NCBI GenBank assembly: GCA_023014335.1
Contig: JAECYW010000016.1
Span: 1,550,001 to 1,614,000 of the forward strand
DNA from: Galerina marginata
Lineage: Eukaryota; Basidiomycota; Agaricomycetes; Agaricales; Galerinaceae
DNA length: 64,000 bases
Direction of reading: 5' to 3'
Shown here: one piece after another, positions 1 to 12,448 of the stretch
Layout of the letters: each line of letters starts with the position of its first letter
How positions within the stretch are numbered: position 1 is the stretch's first letter
Translations under genes and position numbers: made by a program
The notes under the pieces: model-generated
Told to the model about the DNA's origin: nothing
Databases searched by the model: none
What the model saw: only the letters and a program-made list of their open reading frames with translations

Positions 1-1714
1 TTCAAGTTCAACTTGACCTTCAAGCCGACAATGAGCGCTGAAATCTTACCTCTCTCCTACAATTCACCAACCAGAGAACTTGAACGAAGCGGCAATTCTT
101 GCGAACTTCTCCATCTGTGCTCGGCCGTACTCTGACCGATGGTTTCCGAAATTTTTTGAGAAAGCAAGTTATGCTCAGTCTCACAATACTCTGCACATCT
201 GACGCTTGTACGATACCCATGTTTCGTAATGCCACCCCTGGAGAGCTTGATTTTGAGCGCGCTCCGATCACACAGAGATATCTTAGCTACACGGCGTTCC
301 GAGTCCGTTGTGACTTCTTTGCCTCTCCTTCACACAGCAATAACATACCTATCCCAGTTATGCTGCTCGATACCGTCTCCCAATGTCCGAATCGTAGCAG
401 GTGTGTTGGCCAGCACCCCAACTCCTGTCAGAACCTTTCACACCCTATAACACCATTTTCTGCGATTCTGTTGCCCAAATCGAACGACGGTGATGGCCAC
501 GCTCAACTAAATATACTCCTCTTTTTGCACTGCTTCAAGTTCATTGCACTGGATTCTCCGGACTGGGTTGCCTGTTCTCATCCCACGCAGCTACAGATAA
601 CTGGTATTTGAACTCGATGACGGCAGCTCGTTCGTGCTTCAGGAAAGCCTCCAGTGTGTGCGACTTCTATTACCGTAGAGGGTCGCTTTCGAAGAGGGTT
701 TGGTCGTGTCTCCAAGATCGGTGCCAATCAAAAGATTCGCGGCGACTTGCAAGCCTGGTGATCGAGTGTGCTCATCGTAGTCCTGGATCCATGTGAACTC
801 ACGACCGAAGCCGAGTCGTAAAAGTAGATTCAGCATCTCTTCTATGGTGTCCTTCCTTGAGACCATTCGAGAAGCTATAGCGATCTATATGCCCGAAATG
901 TCCCGATGCCATGGTTAAGTCTACGAGAGCACTTATTAAGACAGGTAAACAATGCTCGCCGACATCGACTTTATCCGAATTCCGAGCCTTTGGCCGCAAG
1001 GCAGATCTGAGGCTCGATCCAGGAAGCGTACCTCTTTCGTCGCTAATTGGTCAATTCGCCTCTCCAATCTCGATATTTCCCGGAACACGCAAGTATCAAA
1101 GTTGATTGCAATCCTGTATGCGGTTTTCTGGGGATGGCCTGTATCTGGTATCTTCAAAAGCTTGTCTGTCGGGAACCTCGGTACGGCTTAAGTCAAAATT
1201 GTTCACGAGACACTCTTTGGTGTCTTGTCTGTATTTTCAAGTGGCCTATATAACTAAAAGTTCTTATTACTCTTTCCAAATTGAATGCCGCTCGTAAGAC
1301 GATGGATGTTTTCAGGAGGACCATTCAAGTTGACTTTCAAGTTCCAGAGAGATAAATTTCCGGAAGATTGCTTTTCGCATTATATTTTACCACTTTCGTC
1401 TACGTATCTTTCGGGTATTAACGCAACTGGTATAAGGGTATTGACAGCTACATTAAACATGAATTTGGGTAAAACTCAGCAGGTTGCACTCAGGCTCACT
1501 CAGGGCCCAGGCATCCTTTCAGCACCGGCCCGCCTGCCGCCATCACAAACTCACTTCTCTGATCGGCGGCGACAGCTCTATCATTGTGCTATCATATCGC
1601 TGCTCTCTTAAAGCCACTGCGGAATCTGGTGAGTCCTGCTCACTTATTAAAAAGTAAATCCGAAACTGGTTTCTTATTAGCAATGCCCTTAGTTCTTCTT
1701 GCCGACCGGTGCTC
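1..1714. other. Gene-poor eroded stretch
   Basis: No intact gene can be supported here. Several frames stay open for 60-170 codons on both strands (for example 99-611 on plus, 639-999 on minus), but they overlap in conflicting frames, show no convincing splice structure, and match no family I recognise. The stretch lies beside a decayed transposon and is probably accumulated debris, possibly with pieces of a dead gene. Confidence 0.5.
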
Positions 1715-2089
1715 ATGGCTGATATGGAAACCGAGAGCATCACGCTCTCCAAGGCGTTGCCAAACAAGCGTGCCATGAGATGCCGGTCGGTAGAGATCAG
1801 AAATGACCCTGAACACCCCACCGGACGTTGTCCTCCGATATAAACATTAATAGATACTCTAAATCCAAACATATATTCGTCAGGCCGGCAGTTTTTCGAA
1901 GTAGGAAAAAAGATTATGTTGAGGTACTAAGGATGCATATTATGGGTTTTCTAAGCTGTTTATAAGGGCCCAGCTATGGCCGTGCAGTTTGTGCATCGTT
2001 GGACATCCTGGAGTAAATTGTGAATGTGGTCACCTGCCGGGCCGCGAACCTGAACCATACGACGCGCTATGACGCTGGCACCTCACAGT
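1715..2089 (+). repeat. Left arm of ~380-bp inverted repeat
   Basis: This segment recurs in reverse complement at about 4339-4714. Matching runs include the stretch around 1724-1755, 'gtagagatcagaaatgacc' near 1791, the A/T-rich block with 'tataaacattaata', 'gcagtttttcgaagtagga' near 1888, 'gccgtgcagtttgtgcatcg' near 1980, and the end 'cacctcacag'. The copies differ by scattered substitutions and small gaps, so the duplication is not recent. The homology stops near 1715 on the outside and near 2089 on the inside. It could be the terminal repeat of a foldback element, or one of two solo LTR-like copies that lie in opposite orientation. Confidence 0.8.
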
Positions 2090-2293
2090 GAAAGGAAGCG
2101 TTCCTAATGCCAAGTACATTAAAAAACCAATAGTTGTTGCGTACCCATGCGAGATGATAATATTCTCCCTCTCATTGACAATATCCTCGGAATTTTCCTC
2201 TTCATCGACTTTAGGGGGTACTGGATCTGCATGTTCCAGTCCAAATTTTTCGAGGGGATTGTCGATAAAATGGGTTTGTGAAAGCAAAATTAA

Positions 2294-3520
2294 ATGGACC
2301 TTTTGATGAAGTTTGCAAATTCTACAATAGATGGAATTGGACCGACCCCAGCCACAGCCTGCGGACACGGAACCATCAAAGTCAAATCCTCTGTGGATGG
2401 AAAAATAATCATTGATGTGTTAACAGATTCTTTACACGTTCCGGATGTGTTTGTTGTCATTTCTCGAGCACGCGATTTGACGATACAGGCGGAGAATTTA
2501 TTGGTGGAAAAGGAAAGTGCGTTCTCAAAGACAAAAGCGGCAAAAGTAGTGGGACACTGGCAGGGAACAAAATAAGCGGATTATACCTATTGGATGCAAG
2601 GGCCCAACTACTTAGACAGAAATGAGCGAATTATTTGAATGCAACGGATAAATTCTTTTGGAACCAATGGCATCGTCGATTCAGACATGTCAATTAAATC
2701 CCTCAACCGCTTAGACGCCGAAGGACTTGTCTGCGGGCTCGAAATCGATCGGTCGACAATTCCGTCACACACATGGGAAGTTTGGATACAGGCAAAGCAG
2801 GAACATAACCCCTTTCCAAAGGAAATAGAGCACCGCTCGGAGACGCCAGGAAAATGCGTCATGTCCGACGTTTGGGGACCGATGGCTACGGAATAAATTG
2901 GGAAATTAAAATATTATATCTCCTTTATCGGCGATTGTACACGCTTTAGGACAATGTTACTTCTAAGGAAAAAGACTTAGTGGGAGAGAAGATTAAAAAT
3001 CATTGCGAACAGATTAAACGGCAGTTGGGACAATACCCAAAATGGATTCGCTTTGATAACGGAAAAGGGATCTGTTAACCCGAAGGCGAAAAAGTGGGCC
3101 GAAGAATTGAATGGTATTACAATCGGGAAAAACGGCACCCTACTCACCTTCACAACACAGAGTTGCAGAGAGATTACAATATTATTCGCCAAAAGCCTAG
3201 CCACATTTTTTATGGGATGAGGTAGCATCTTACGCGACTTACTTTCGAAATCGGGCGCTTACACGGGCGCTTAAACATCGGACGCCTTTTAAGGCATAGA
3301 CAGGCACGAAACCCTACGTTTCTCACTTACAGGAATTTGGATGCATATGAATACTCGACGAATTGGAAATCAATCCAAGCTACAGCCGAAATCACACAAA
3401 AAGATATTTGTTGGATTTCAGGATGGACCAAAGGCCATACAGTATTACGGCTGGGCAAGACAGAACATCAAAGTCTCGTTGACTTTCATATTATTCAATA
3501 AAAATGAAGAACTAAAGGAG
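2294..3520 (+). mobile_element. Degenerate Ty1/copia-type pol fragment (protease/integrase region)
   Basis: Read across frameshifts and stops, the plus strand carries fragments that resemble the copia gag-pre-integrase and integrase region. There is a segment ending in the copia-like 'DSLHVPDV', a piece that reads WHRRFRHVN after frameshift near 2667 (GAG-pre-integrase motif), 'MSDVWGP' near 2860 (integrase core start), then KYYISFIGDCTRF and WIRFDNGKG near 2910-3075, where the catalytic-core Asp would lie. No reverse transcriptase or RNase H region is recognisable, and stops and frameshifts occur every 100-300 bases. It is therefore dead. It sits between the two inverted-repeat arms, so either it was nested into that element or the arms are rearranged flanks. 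Confidence 0.7.
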
Positions 3521-4338
3521 TGAAATGGAGTTGCTGACTTACCGGGTGTGCAAGCTGGAGGGAGAAAAAGACAGTACCATCTCAGCAACTGTCTCAAGCA
3601 AAAATACAGCCTGCAATATTCGTCCTGTTACACATCTAAATCTTCAAACAACACCTCAAATTCCAAATGCACCTCAGGAGTTCGCACCAGAACAAATGAA
3701 ATTGACTGTAAACTAGTCGGAATCCCCGATTCTTGACTTCCCTCACCACAATTCACCGATCCAGATCCTCCGAGCCACCGCATCATCTACAGCGAAGACT
3801 ACGCCAAAAGAACAATATTTGCCGTCGGAGAATTATCATTTAGTACGGCAGAGGCGGCCAAGGATTGGAAAACGGGTTTGGAAGTATAGATCGCGCGGAA
3901 TACCTGTAACGGACATTATATACGTAGAACTAGAGTTAAACCCTGACTCCTCTCATGAGGATGTGCATATGAAAGGTCTGCCTTTGGATCTTTGGAATTG
4001 TATCCATGTTGCTAACTTGGGGCATACAGGCATAAAAGCGAGTCAGATTTCACGAATACCTGGGAAGCTGGCAGAGGAGTGGGCTTACCATGCAGACAAG
4101 TTCGCCGCTAAAGGACATTCACTACTCATTGAATATAAGCCCTGCGGGTAAGCCAATATTTCTCCTCCTCCAGTGCTTTACTGGTCTTCTTAATATTGTT
4201 CAATGCTCGCTCCCTGGCCTCAGGCATGTAATTTTGTGTCATCCAGCTTGCGGCTATGCAAGTTTACAGTCTGGCCAGAGCATTCAGACATAGCAGACAA
4301 GTGATCTGAGTAATGAACAAAGGGGTGATGAAATCTAG
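3521..4338 (+). other. Inner part of the repeat-bounded element, no intact gene
   Basis: Open stretches (3525-3716 and 3819-4151, plus) are Lys/Thr-rich and may derive from the variable region between copia integrase and reverse transcriptase, but I cannot assign them. No complete gene is visible. Confidence 0.4.
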
Positions 4339-4714
4339 CTGTGAGGTGCAATACGCGACGGTGTGGTTGAGCCTGAGGCTCACGGTCCGGGACATGTGAC
4401 CGTATTCACACCGTACTCCTGGATGTCTGACGATGCACAAACTGCACGGCTACAGCTGAGCCTTCATAAATAGCATAGAAAGACCATAACATATGACATT
4501 AGTATCCAGAAAAAATATTTTTTCCTACTTCGAAAAACTGCAGGTCTGGTGAATATATGTTCGATTTTAGGGTACTTATTAATGTTTATATTCAAGGACA
4601 AAGTGCGGTGGGGTATTCGGGGTCATTTCTGATCTCTACCAACCGGCATCGCATGGCAGGCTTATTTGGCGACGCCTTGGAGAGCGTGATGCTCTCGGTT
4701 TCCATAGGCTGATC
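4339..4714 (-). repeat. Right arm of ~380-bp inverted repeat
   Basis: This is the reverse complement of the 1715-2089 copy, so together the arms bound a ~3.0 kb unit with ~2.25 kb between them. The outer edge lies only about 80 bp before the start codon proposed for the RING gene, so this element forms that gene's immediate upstream region and may have replaced its native promoter or N-terminal codons. Confidence 0.8.
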
Positions 4715-4794
4715 GTCGTTTGAAACATGTCGCTGTCCCAAGCACCAGAACGCGGTCAGGAAGCGAAGCGATACGAAAGCGAGTCGCGCAACTA

Positions 4795-6750
4795 ATGCAA
4801 GGATCTGGTGCTGTAACGCCGGCGGCTGGACCATCTGTAATCCAAGCTAAAGAGAGAATGACCCGTCGAAATTCCCCATCTCTAGAATCTAATCGTGCCT
4901 CCTCGAGAGAGCGAAACCGCAAAACTGATGCGAAGGAGAAACCCCTGCCTGCATTCCCAGACTATGCACCTCGTCCTCTGAAGAGAAAGAAATCCTCGGG
5001 GCGGACTGGATCGGCTGCTGACAGATCTGAGAACAATAATGCTGATACTCGCAATGATATTGTTTCGTCCTCACACCACCAATCTTCGAACCGTATCTTT
5101 GATGCTATGGTGCGCTCTCCGCCTTTGGAGCACGACTTGCCGCCTGTTTCGCACCAGAGAGGGAAAAACATGTTTACGAAAAACCCACACTATGACCACG
5201 ACAATCGGCTATACAATGGTTCTGATGGTGCTTCCGACAACAGGGTTTTCAACGGCTTACACGGAGCGGCTGAATATGACCGAATGAACAAAGAAATAGA
5301 GACCTTGAAAGAAGCCTTGCATGATGCCAGAAAAGTGTCAAAGCGACATATCAAGGTTAAATACGGGCTGTGCACTTATGTTTTGCGTGTTCTGATTTAA
5401 TTTTCTCAGAAACTCGAGGAAACGAAGCTTGAACTGAGTGTAGCTGTCATGGTACGCTAATCAACAGTGTAATTTTGGTCTTTCCTGACGAAAACGGATA
5501 GTCGATGAACGAGAAAGAATCCGAGCTAGCCAGGATGAAAGGCAAGTGTAGGAAGAACGAAGAGGTTTGTTCTCGTACTCAATTTTAACCACGTCAAACT
5601 TACCCCTTCTTGCTTATTGTTGCCGTAGCTTCTCTCGACCATTGAATCCTCCGTTCAATGTCAAATATGTATGGACCTCCCGGACAACCCGTTCGCGTAA
5701 GTGTCAAGCTATTGCACAGTACTTTTCTGGTAACCCCTGGCTAGCCTATCCCCTTGCGGCCATGTTCTGTGCCTTTCCTGCCTCCAAGAGTGGTTTCGTA
5801 AGGCCCCTCCGACATTGGACGACATGGATATTGATCCAGAAGAATTGACTGACCCCCATTACATTCTTATGCGCACCAAATCCTGTCCATCGTGTAGGGC
5901 AATAATCAAACGCCGTCCTGTGCCTGTATTCATGGTCAAAGCTGTCGCTTCCGCCCTCAAGAAGTCAAAACCCTCGCTCCCCAGTCAATTCATTTTTCCG
6001 GGAGAGCTTTCTCTCGGCGATAGCGATAGAGACAATCCCTGGAAAGGAATATTCCCTTCCAGCGAAGAGGAATCGGGCGAAGAAGACTCGGGCGACTCGG
6101 GAGACGGATTCGACCTTGAAGGTTATTCCGAGGACGATGAGGAACGTCAGGTTATGCTTTCTTTATACCAAGGATATCGGTTTCATACGAGCAGCGACAG
6201 CGAAGTTGACGACGATAGCGAGCAAGACGAAGAAGCGGACCATGCTAGTGATGAAGAAGGCGATATTTCTCGACCATTTTATGTTCTACCGCGGTGGGAA
6301 CCCCCTAGTGTGGACGTTGACTTGGGGGACTATAGCATGTCAGAAGCCGACACTCCAGAGTATGCCAAGCTTCTTCAACGCGGTTGTAGCTGGGAAATGA
6401 TACAAAACTATGATGTTTCATATTCCCATCGCTTCGGGATCATCGTTTCTCTCCGTTCTTTGAACCACCTGTATGCTTCAGACGACGACAGTGACGGAGA
6501 TGTAGACTTAAATGGAATGAGCCGTGTATATCTAGGCTGGAATATCACTCTTGAAGACGACGACAGGGACGGGGAAACTTTTATGACCGAAATCCTCGAG
6601 GATATCAAAACCACACCTACCCGGTGGCATATAACACCCAGACCGGGCGTGCTTGGTGCAATGGATGCTAGGAGGTTGATAAACGCAGGTGATATCGGAG
6701 ACTACGATACGACAGACACGGAGGTGTGGATGGACGCTGAGGACTTCTGA
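4795..6750 (+). CDS. RING-finger protein with acidic C-terminal region
   Basis: Five exons (4795-5355, 5410-5451, 5502-5564, 5629-5696, 5745-6750) give 579 residues. Residues 1-160 are Ser/Arg/Asn-rich and probably disordered. Roughly 165-222 is charged and helical (probable coiled coil). A complete C3HC4 RING follows: C233, C236, C249, H251, C254, C257, C292, C295. The rest is very acidic, with Asp/Glu/Ser runs around 350-410. A RING with all eight ligands normally recruits an E2, so E3 ubiquitin-ligase activity is a family-based inference; no substrate can be suggested. The first in-frame ATG was taken as the start. The frame is open for only 87 bases upstream before a stop at 4705-4707 in the repeat boundary, so an earlier N-terminus may have been lost. 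Confidence 0.85.
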
Positions 6751-8446
6751 GCAACTTTGTAGCTGGTGATGGAGTTAAATGACCGTATCTCGAAAATACA
6801 ACATCATCGATATACATATTGTACTAGTGATTGAATTTCTATGGTACAAACCTACTATTCCGACGGAAGTGATGATGCGATACCCAACTCCTAAAATAAT
6901 ATAACCATTTGGCTTTCGTCGCCTGATTTAAGAGCATTTTTCTTGAAATTCTAACTCTCTCCGGTGAACACAATAAAATTATTGTCCACTCCCACTGCTG
7001 ATAAAGTGCTTAATTGTCTCTCCTTTCCTTTCCCGTCCGTTCTTCCGCAGGTGTCAATGTAAACCTACCTAATAAAGGCCCACAACACGGAAATTAAAGA
7101 CTGGCTTAGAACATAGTCCAAATGGGACAGTAGACACACGGAAGCGGGAGCGGGAAAGAAACAACCTCCACATTATCAGTCCCTCAACGTTCGACATGCA
7201 CTTTGCCGCAAGGAATCACTGGCAGTTCGCCGATCACAAGTTCTGTACTGTCTAGTGACTATTGAAAGAGAACATCTCATGGAAAGGCTATTTCATCATA
7301 CTTATGGTGACTCCCTGAAGGGTGAGATCTCAATAGCCGAATAGTTCAATTCCAGCGGACTTGGGACCAAATTTACCAAGGCTTGTACACAACGGTAAGA
7401 GCATGAAGGGGTATCTATGTGCTCTTAATAAATTTCCAATATTAAAGGCCACCCCGGAGTTCCGGAAAAGATGAGAAAGGGAGTGTTCAGCTAACACGGT
7501 CGCTGAGTGAGGGTGTGAGGGGAAATTTTCGGCTGCGGAACTCAACGGGACAGAGATGGCACTTTTGAATTTAGCTGAATTTTCTTAAGATCCCATCTTT
7601 CTATCACGGACTATCACTGACCCAGGATCGTGGCAGCGTTCAAACGGAATAACCTCGCATGCTAAATAAACTCTGAAACCTGGTCCAAGGCTCAAAACCC
7701 GCCTCGAAGTGAAGACCGTAAACCGAATCGTAACTTACGGCATGCCGCATTTTTTCTCTAATAAAATTTAGGACCCCATTAAAATGCATGGCAGTTGTCG
7801 TGCCTATTTCTAGTTAGGCTTACTTGCCCCGACTTCAGGAAATAGTCACCGAGGTCGACGTTGACAGTGGCCAAACTATTCAAACATATCGCGCGAGGGC
7901 AATTTATTCTCCAGAAAATGATCGAAACTCCTATCTCGGTTTCCCTCATACATCTTTTGAGAATGTATCCGGCCTAAAGTCTGAGGGTTTCAGCGAATCG
8001 TGAGATAAGAAAGCCCATGGCAAACCTGAAGGAGCAATCCCTGTGACACCGAGGCAACTGGAATGAGCTTAAACAAGAACCTTTGAGCCAGAGAACGGGC
8101 TCTTCCTCTCAATTATGCCACTGGCAAAGTATTTACAGTACTAGCGACCATTACATTTTAGAACAACAGTAGGTCTGTGGGGAATATGCTTTGAGGAATT
8201 ACGACCTTTGGAAGCAATTTGGACAAGTTAGACAAGCTTTTGAGACTCCGCGGCATATGTTTGGGATACTTACAGAGTAAATGGCCTTAGAACTCCGTGG
8301 CATATCCTAGGTCCAACCTTTGGGAAAATATTATGTAATTTAAACATGACCATGGTTGAACCGTGAACGAGCCCAACGACGCTCCATCAACGCGCCACAG
8401 ACCTTGAACTCGTCGCTCAAGACAACAGCACCTCAAAATACATGTG
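6751..8446. other. 1.7-kb intergenic region
   Basis: A/T-rich, with no recognised gene or RNA. One coding-like open stretch without an ATG lies at about 7821-8003 on plus: about 60 codons, preceded by a possible 3' splice site 'cttcag' ending at 7838, ending ...SEGFSES and a stop. I could not attach it to other exons. Confidence 0.4.
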
Positions 8447-11107
8447 ATGCCTGTTGTTGACCATCTTAGTCTCCTTCCACCTTTGGTCGAATCAGGCAAA
8501 TTCCAGGAACTCGTCAATGCTGGGCAAACCATATCTTCTGTTCTGTCTCCTTCGGACAACTCTTTCGGGATATTCATAACAAGTGCAGTAAGAATAATAG
8601 CAATTAGAATCTCTGCCAGCATCCGAATCTTTACCTACAGGGCGCTGCTGCTACAGATAATCGACGTCTACCCGATGACGATCAACCTATATATTTTGCA
8701 AGCTTGGATGCCATTCCGTCTTCTGAGAGGCGTTTGGTGCGTCGGGAGCCACTTTAATTTATGTTTACCTCATTAGCCTCTTCTTCTTAAGTTTCTCACA
8801 GACACATTGCTTATTTTTTCTGCTTTCCAAAACCTGATGAAAACTTCTGCTAATCAAGAACCAAACTGGTAATGTAGAATACTTCACAGACATTCCCACT
8901 TGATCTAATTTCCGTGAACAGGATTCAAAGTGAACAAGCCTTGACAATGATCCGGAAACTTGCCATCGATTACGTGAATTTTATCAAGGAGTGCTGGGTC
9001 CATGCTTCAGTCAGTCTCTCTTTGAAGCCAACATTTTTGTTGGAGCTGAATTTCGCTCCGTAGCAACCAATCCCTCGGCCTGACGGCCCTCTACAGTTCA
9101 GCAGTGATCACTATCGCAGTCTCTACACATGCTTTTCCTTGTTCGTGGTGTTATATCTACCTGAACCTGGATACGAACAAGCTCCTGTTGCAGATGAGCT
9201 CATGGAATGGCTTAACACACATTTTATCGAACCTTCGACGGAGGAAGGGGACCAACTAAGTGCTCTAGACCGACCCTGGGAAGATGAAACATTTTGGCCG
9301 TATTTGACACGGTAAGTTCTTCATCGTTCACAGGTATAGCATGCTGAAAATTACCAGGGCTATCATACGTGGTCTTTCCAAAGCTTCTTTGTTTTTCCTG
9401 GGGGTTTTGCAACAGCATCCATCAGATAAGCTCCAGCGATTGACCAGCACGCTCATTCCTCTAGTTGAATCACAACCTCATTTGATGAATTTCACTGCCG
9501 AAAGGGATTTTGCCTATGCCATTCGCCGGTGGGCAGATAAAGTCCAGGCCCTACGAATAGAAATGGACAGGGTCCCTGAAGACGAGAGGTTTGATGATTT
9601 TGAGAACTGGTGGGATAAACTCAGTGACATTGTCGGCATCTTGGAAGGCAGACAGGATATAATCCAACGTGTCTGCGAAGACATGGGAGCCGACTGGAAA
9701 GAAGTCTGTGTTGCATGGTGCATATTTGTGGACCCTAGAATGAGAAGGCAGGACTTACCGTAAGTAAAGTTAACACCTACGTCATGGGAATCTAACCGTG
9801 CATCGCCTACGGTCCATAGCGAGGTTGTGTCTCAAATAATTACCGACATGCCCCCAGACCCCACGGACCTGGAAGACATGATACATGCCACACTCTTTTC
9901 TGGTCAACCAGCTGAAACGCTGCGTCACGCACATCGACTAGATCGCTGGCTGTCCGCTCACTTCGCAGATATCATGGAATCCATTCAACTTATTGATAGG
10001 GATATGGATGAAGAGTAAGTCTTGTCATGTGTTCGGTGATTTTCTCTAATATCAGAACAGTTCAGGGTTATCACTGCGCGATCAACACACCCTATCATAC
10101 GCCGATTATCTACATTCGGATTCAGCTCTATGGCGCATCACAGTGGATTACATGTATTCTTGTGGCGAGATTGGACAGAGACGGGCTGATGAAGTCCTGC
10201 TGCGTGTGCCTCTACGGCTACACGAACAAAAATCTGACCAAATCCGGGCAGGCGATATTGTAGGGGTGCTCAAGGACGTTAACAAAACCTGTTTTGAGTA
10301 TAAACGGGAAAATGTGAGAAGGACAGTATGCCGGGTATGTCTTCAAGTTACGAATCAACTATGTCTGTCCTCATGGCCACCTTTCTTTGATAGATTGCGG
10401 CTCAGAGCCTTGCCTCTGACAAAGATTACGGCTTGGCCGTATCATATTGTACATCAGCTGAAGATTGGCGAGGATTAGCGCGCATCGTCGATTGTGTGCT
10501 CGAAGAATATATTACAAGTGGTACGAGAGGCGATTCGTCGGAGGATTTCGGGGTTCAAACCTTGTTATAGGTCCACAGAAGTTTACGCAATACGCTCTTG
10601 CAATTGCCCCCTCGGTGCAAGAGCTTAGAACGCAATCGACTATTCAAGGCGTATTCGTACACAGGCTGATATTCGCTGTCAGATACGCTCGGTTTCACGA
10701 ACTCATCGGTAAACAAGAATATCTGGATGCTGCGTCAGACCTCCTAGCCATTTTTGTGGAGGACGTGGCGCCGACGGCATGGTGGGCAGTTGTTCTCTGT
10801 GATTCCGTCCCTCTCCTTCAATACGGTAAGTCGACTTGCATTCTCGGGATCACCTCTTGCTTATGAAATGGTCTGTTTAGCGCCCACCCTTTTATTTTCG
10901 TCATCTGGGGCAGCGCTTTTCCTTCAAAAGCTCGAAGAAATATTTGTCCGAAGTTCTCAAGGAGCCGGCGATGACTATTTACCGGTCCTGATTCGCGTGA
11001 TAGGGTGCCGGGGTGAAAAGGAAGCTCTAGAGAGGTTGAAAACAGTACGACTTTCGTTGGCACATTATTTTGCTAGATCCCTGGTTTTAGGTGTCAGCGG
11101 AAGTTAA
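8447..11107 (+). CDS. NUP85: Nucleoporin Nup85 (Y-complex scaffold)
   Basis: Eleven exons (8447-8587, 8641-8731, 8802-8868, 8939-9059, 9097-9311, 9358-9759, 9820-10014, 10061-10334, 10394-10520, 10571-10825, 10881-11107) give 704 residues, close to yeast Nup85 (~744) and human NUP85 (656). The product is all-helical. Conserved Nup85 landmarks are YADYLHSDSALWRIT in the middle and, near the C-terminus, RYARFHELIGKQEYLDAAS followed by VAPTAWWAVVLCDS, the counterpart of the human 'RFADAASLLLSLM...APRSFWMTLLTDALPLL' region. Nup85 pairs with Seh1 and Nup145C/Nup120 in the outer ring of the nuclear pore. The intron at 9060-9096 is only 37 nt. Exons 3-4 rest on a weak 3' site ('gaacaag', 8938) chosen because it keeps frame. 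Confidence 0.87.
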
Positions 11108-11419
11108 CAACGTGTTTACTTTTGCGTGCTATAGGCTGTATAACCACTTGGCTTTATTTTTACGATACAATTAATCGTAACGGCAAGGGCATATCCCGTT
11201 TCAACGCGATTTCACAACATTTCGTTCTGGAAAGCTCAATTCTAAAACTCGGGGTTACGCTGTAGGTTAAATTCCTGGATGCCAGTATTTCGGACCCGTC
11301 GTCCTTTAAACCTTCGTCCATGTCCTGGGGGTTCTTTCGCTCTTATGTATATAAGCCTTCCTTGCAGGTAGAAGTCTACATAACCCATTCCAACTTCATC
11401 GATCATCTTCAAACTCATT

Positions 11420-11750
11420 ATGTGCTACCTGTTGGAGGTCAAGGTTAAATACAGCTGCCAGCACGTCTATCTTGGCCAGCGACAAAAGGTACGCAACCCT
11501 CCGTTCGTCTTAGCGCAATTGCCAGAATAATAGACTTGATTAGGTGGAATGCAATAGCAAGGATTGCGCGGTCAGTGCAGCTCATGAGAAGAAGCCACAC
11601 CAATGCACCGATCATTGTCCTCAACGGTAAGTTCTATTATGACATGTTAAGATCTTCGCCTTATCCTACTTGAGTAGCTTGGGTGATACTCAGGAAATCA
11701 TTCATCCAACCATCGATCATGCCTGCGACCGTTGCCGTTTTGGAGTCTAA
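11420..11750 (+). CDS. Small Cys-rich protein, MCY-type
   Basis: Three exons (11420-11488, 11544-11626, 11678-11750) give 74 residues starting MCYLLEVKVKYSCQH. It has eight Cys, including the starting CY, VECNSKDC, HQCTDHC and a final ACDRCRFGV. There is no hydrophobic signal peptide. I recall small proteins beginning MCY with paired Cys and a 'VDCNS..C' box as frequent and multicopy in agaricomycetes; their function is unknown to me, and zinc or other metal binding is a guess from Cys/His spacing. The gene lies just downstream of NUP85 in the same orientation, with a TATA-like 'tatataag' at 11347, about 70 bp before the start codon. Confidence 0.65.
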
Positions 11751-12448
11751 GGTAGTCTTCGATCGATTATCTTCACTGAAGGCATAACTCAACGCTCGTC
11801 TTCCAGAGGGCACTGCCGACACCGCAAATTGAGAAAAAAAGTCATTATCCTGAAGTACTTCCAATGATTCCATTGAGCCAATCCAGATCCCGTAAAACCC
11901 ACAGTTAAATTTGAACAGCTCTTTTTTGTCCAGGCTAGTTTATATGTTGTCGGCAATATGCCAACCTATTATAAGAAACTGGTCAGAAGGTGGCTCTTGC
12001 CGTTACTCCGTCGAGCATTAGAAAGAAATCGCCTACGGCTGTTAATACAGGATATTTTGAGATATACATACTATTAAGGTTTACATCCCAAAAAAGAAAA
12101 AGGCGAAAACGAACAGCCGCTAACTTGCGTAACGCAATTGCATCGTGTGTATGTTGTGATCGAAGAAGGCTACAAGACCAAGAGCCGAGGTCGATCTTCC
12201 TGTCAGTGCTCGTGATGAGAACAGTGACTGTTGAAGCAGTGTCCCTGGGTTCTCGAGACAATGAATGAGCGTTCGAGATAGAGATAATGACGGTATATAA
12301 AATTGGATGGAAGTCGTCCGAAATTGGAGACAAATGGGGACAAACGATGAGGTACGGTCCAAACTGAAGCGCGGTGAGGCATGAAAGTAACACCAAGTGT
12401 ACTACTGTGGGCATGGCCGAGTTGTTAGAATGTACTTCCTCGGGTCTC
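11751..12448. other. Intergenic region between convergent genes
   Basis: About 0.7 kb with no supported gene. Several antisense frames are open, but none shows a family signature or splice pattern. Confidence 0.5.

Noticed and set aside
2294..3520. Functional retrotransposon
   Set aside because: Stops and frameshifts throughout and no reverse transcriptase region.
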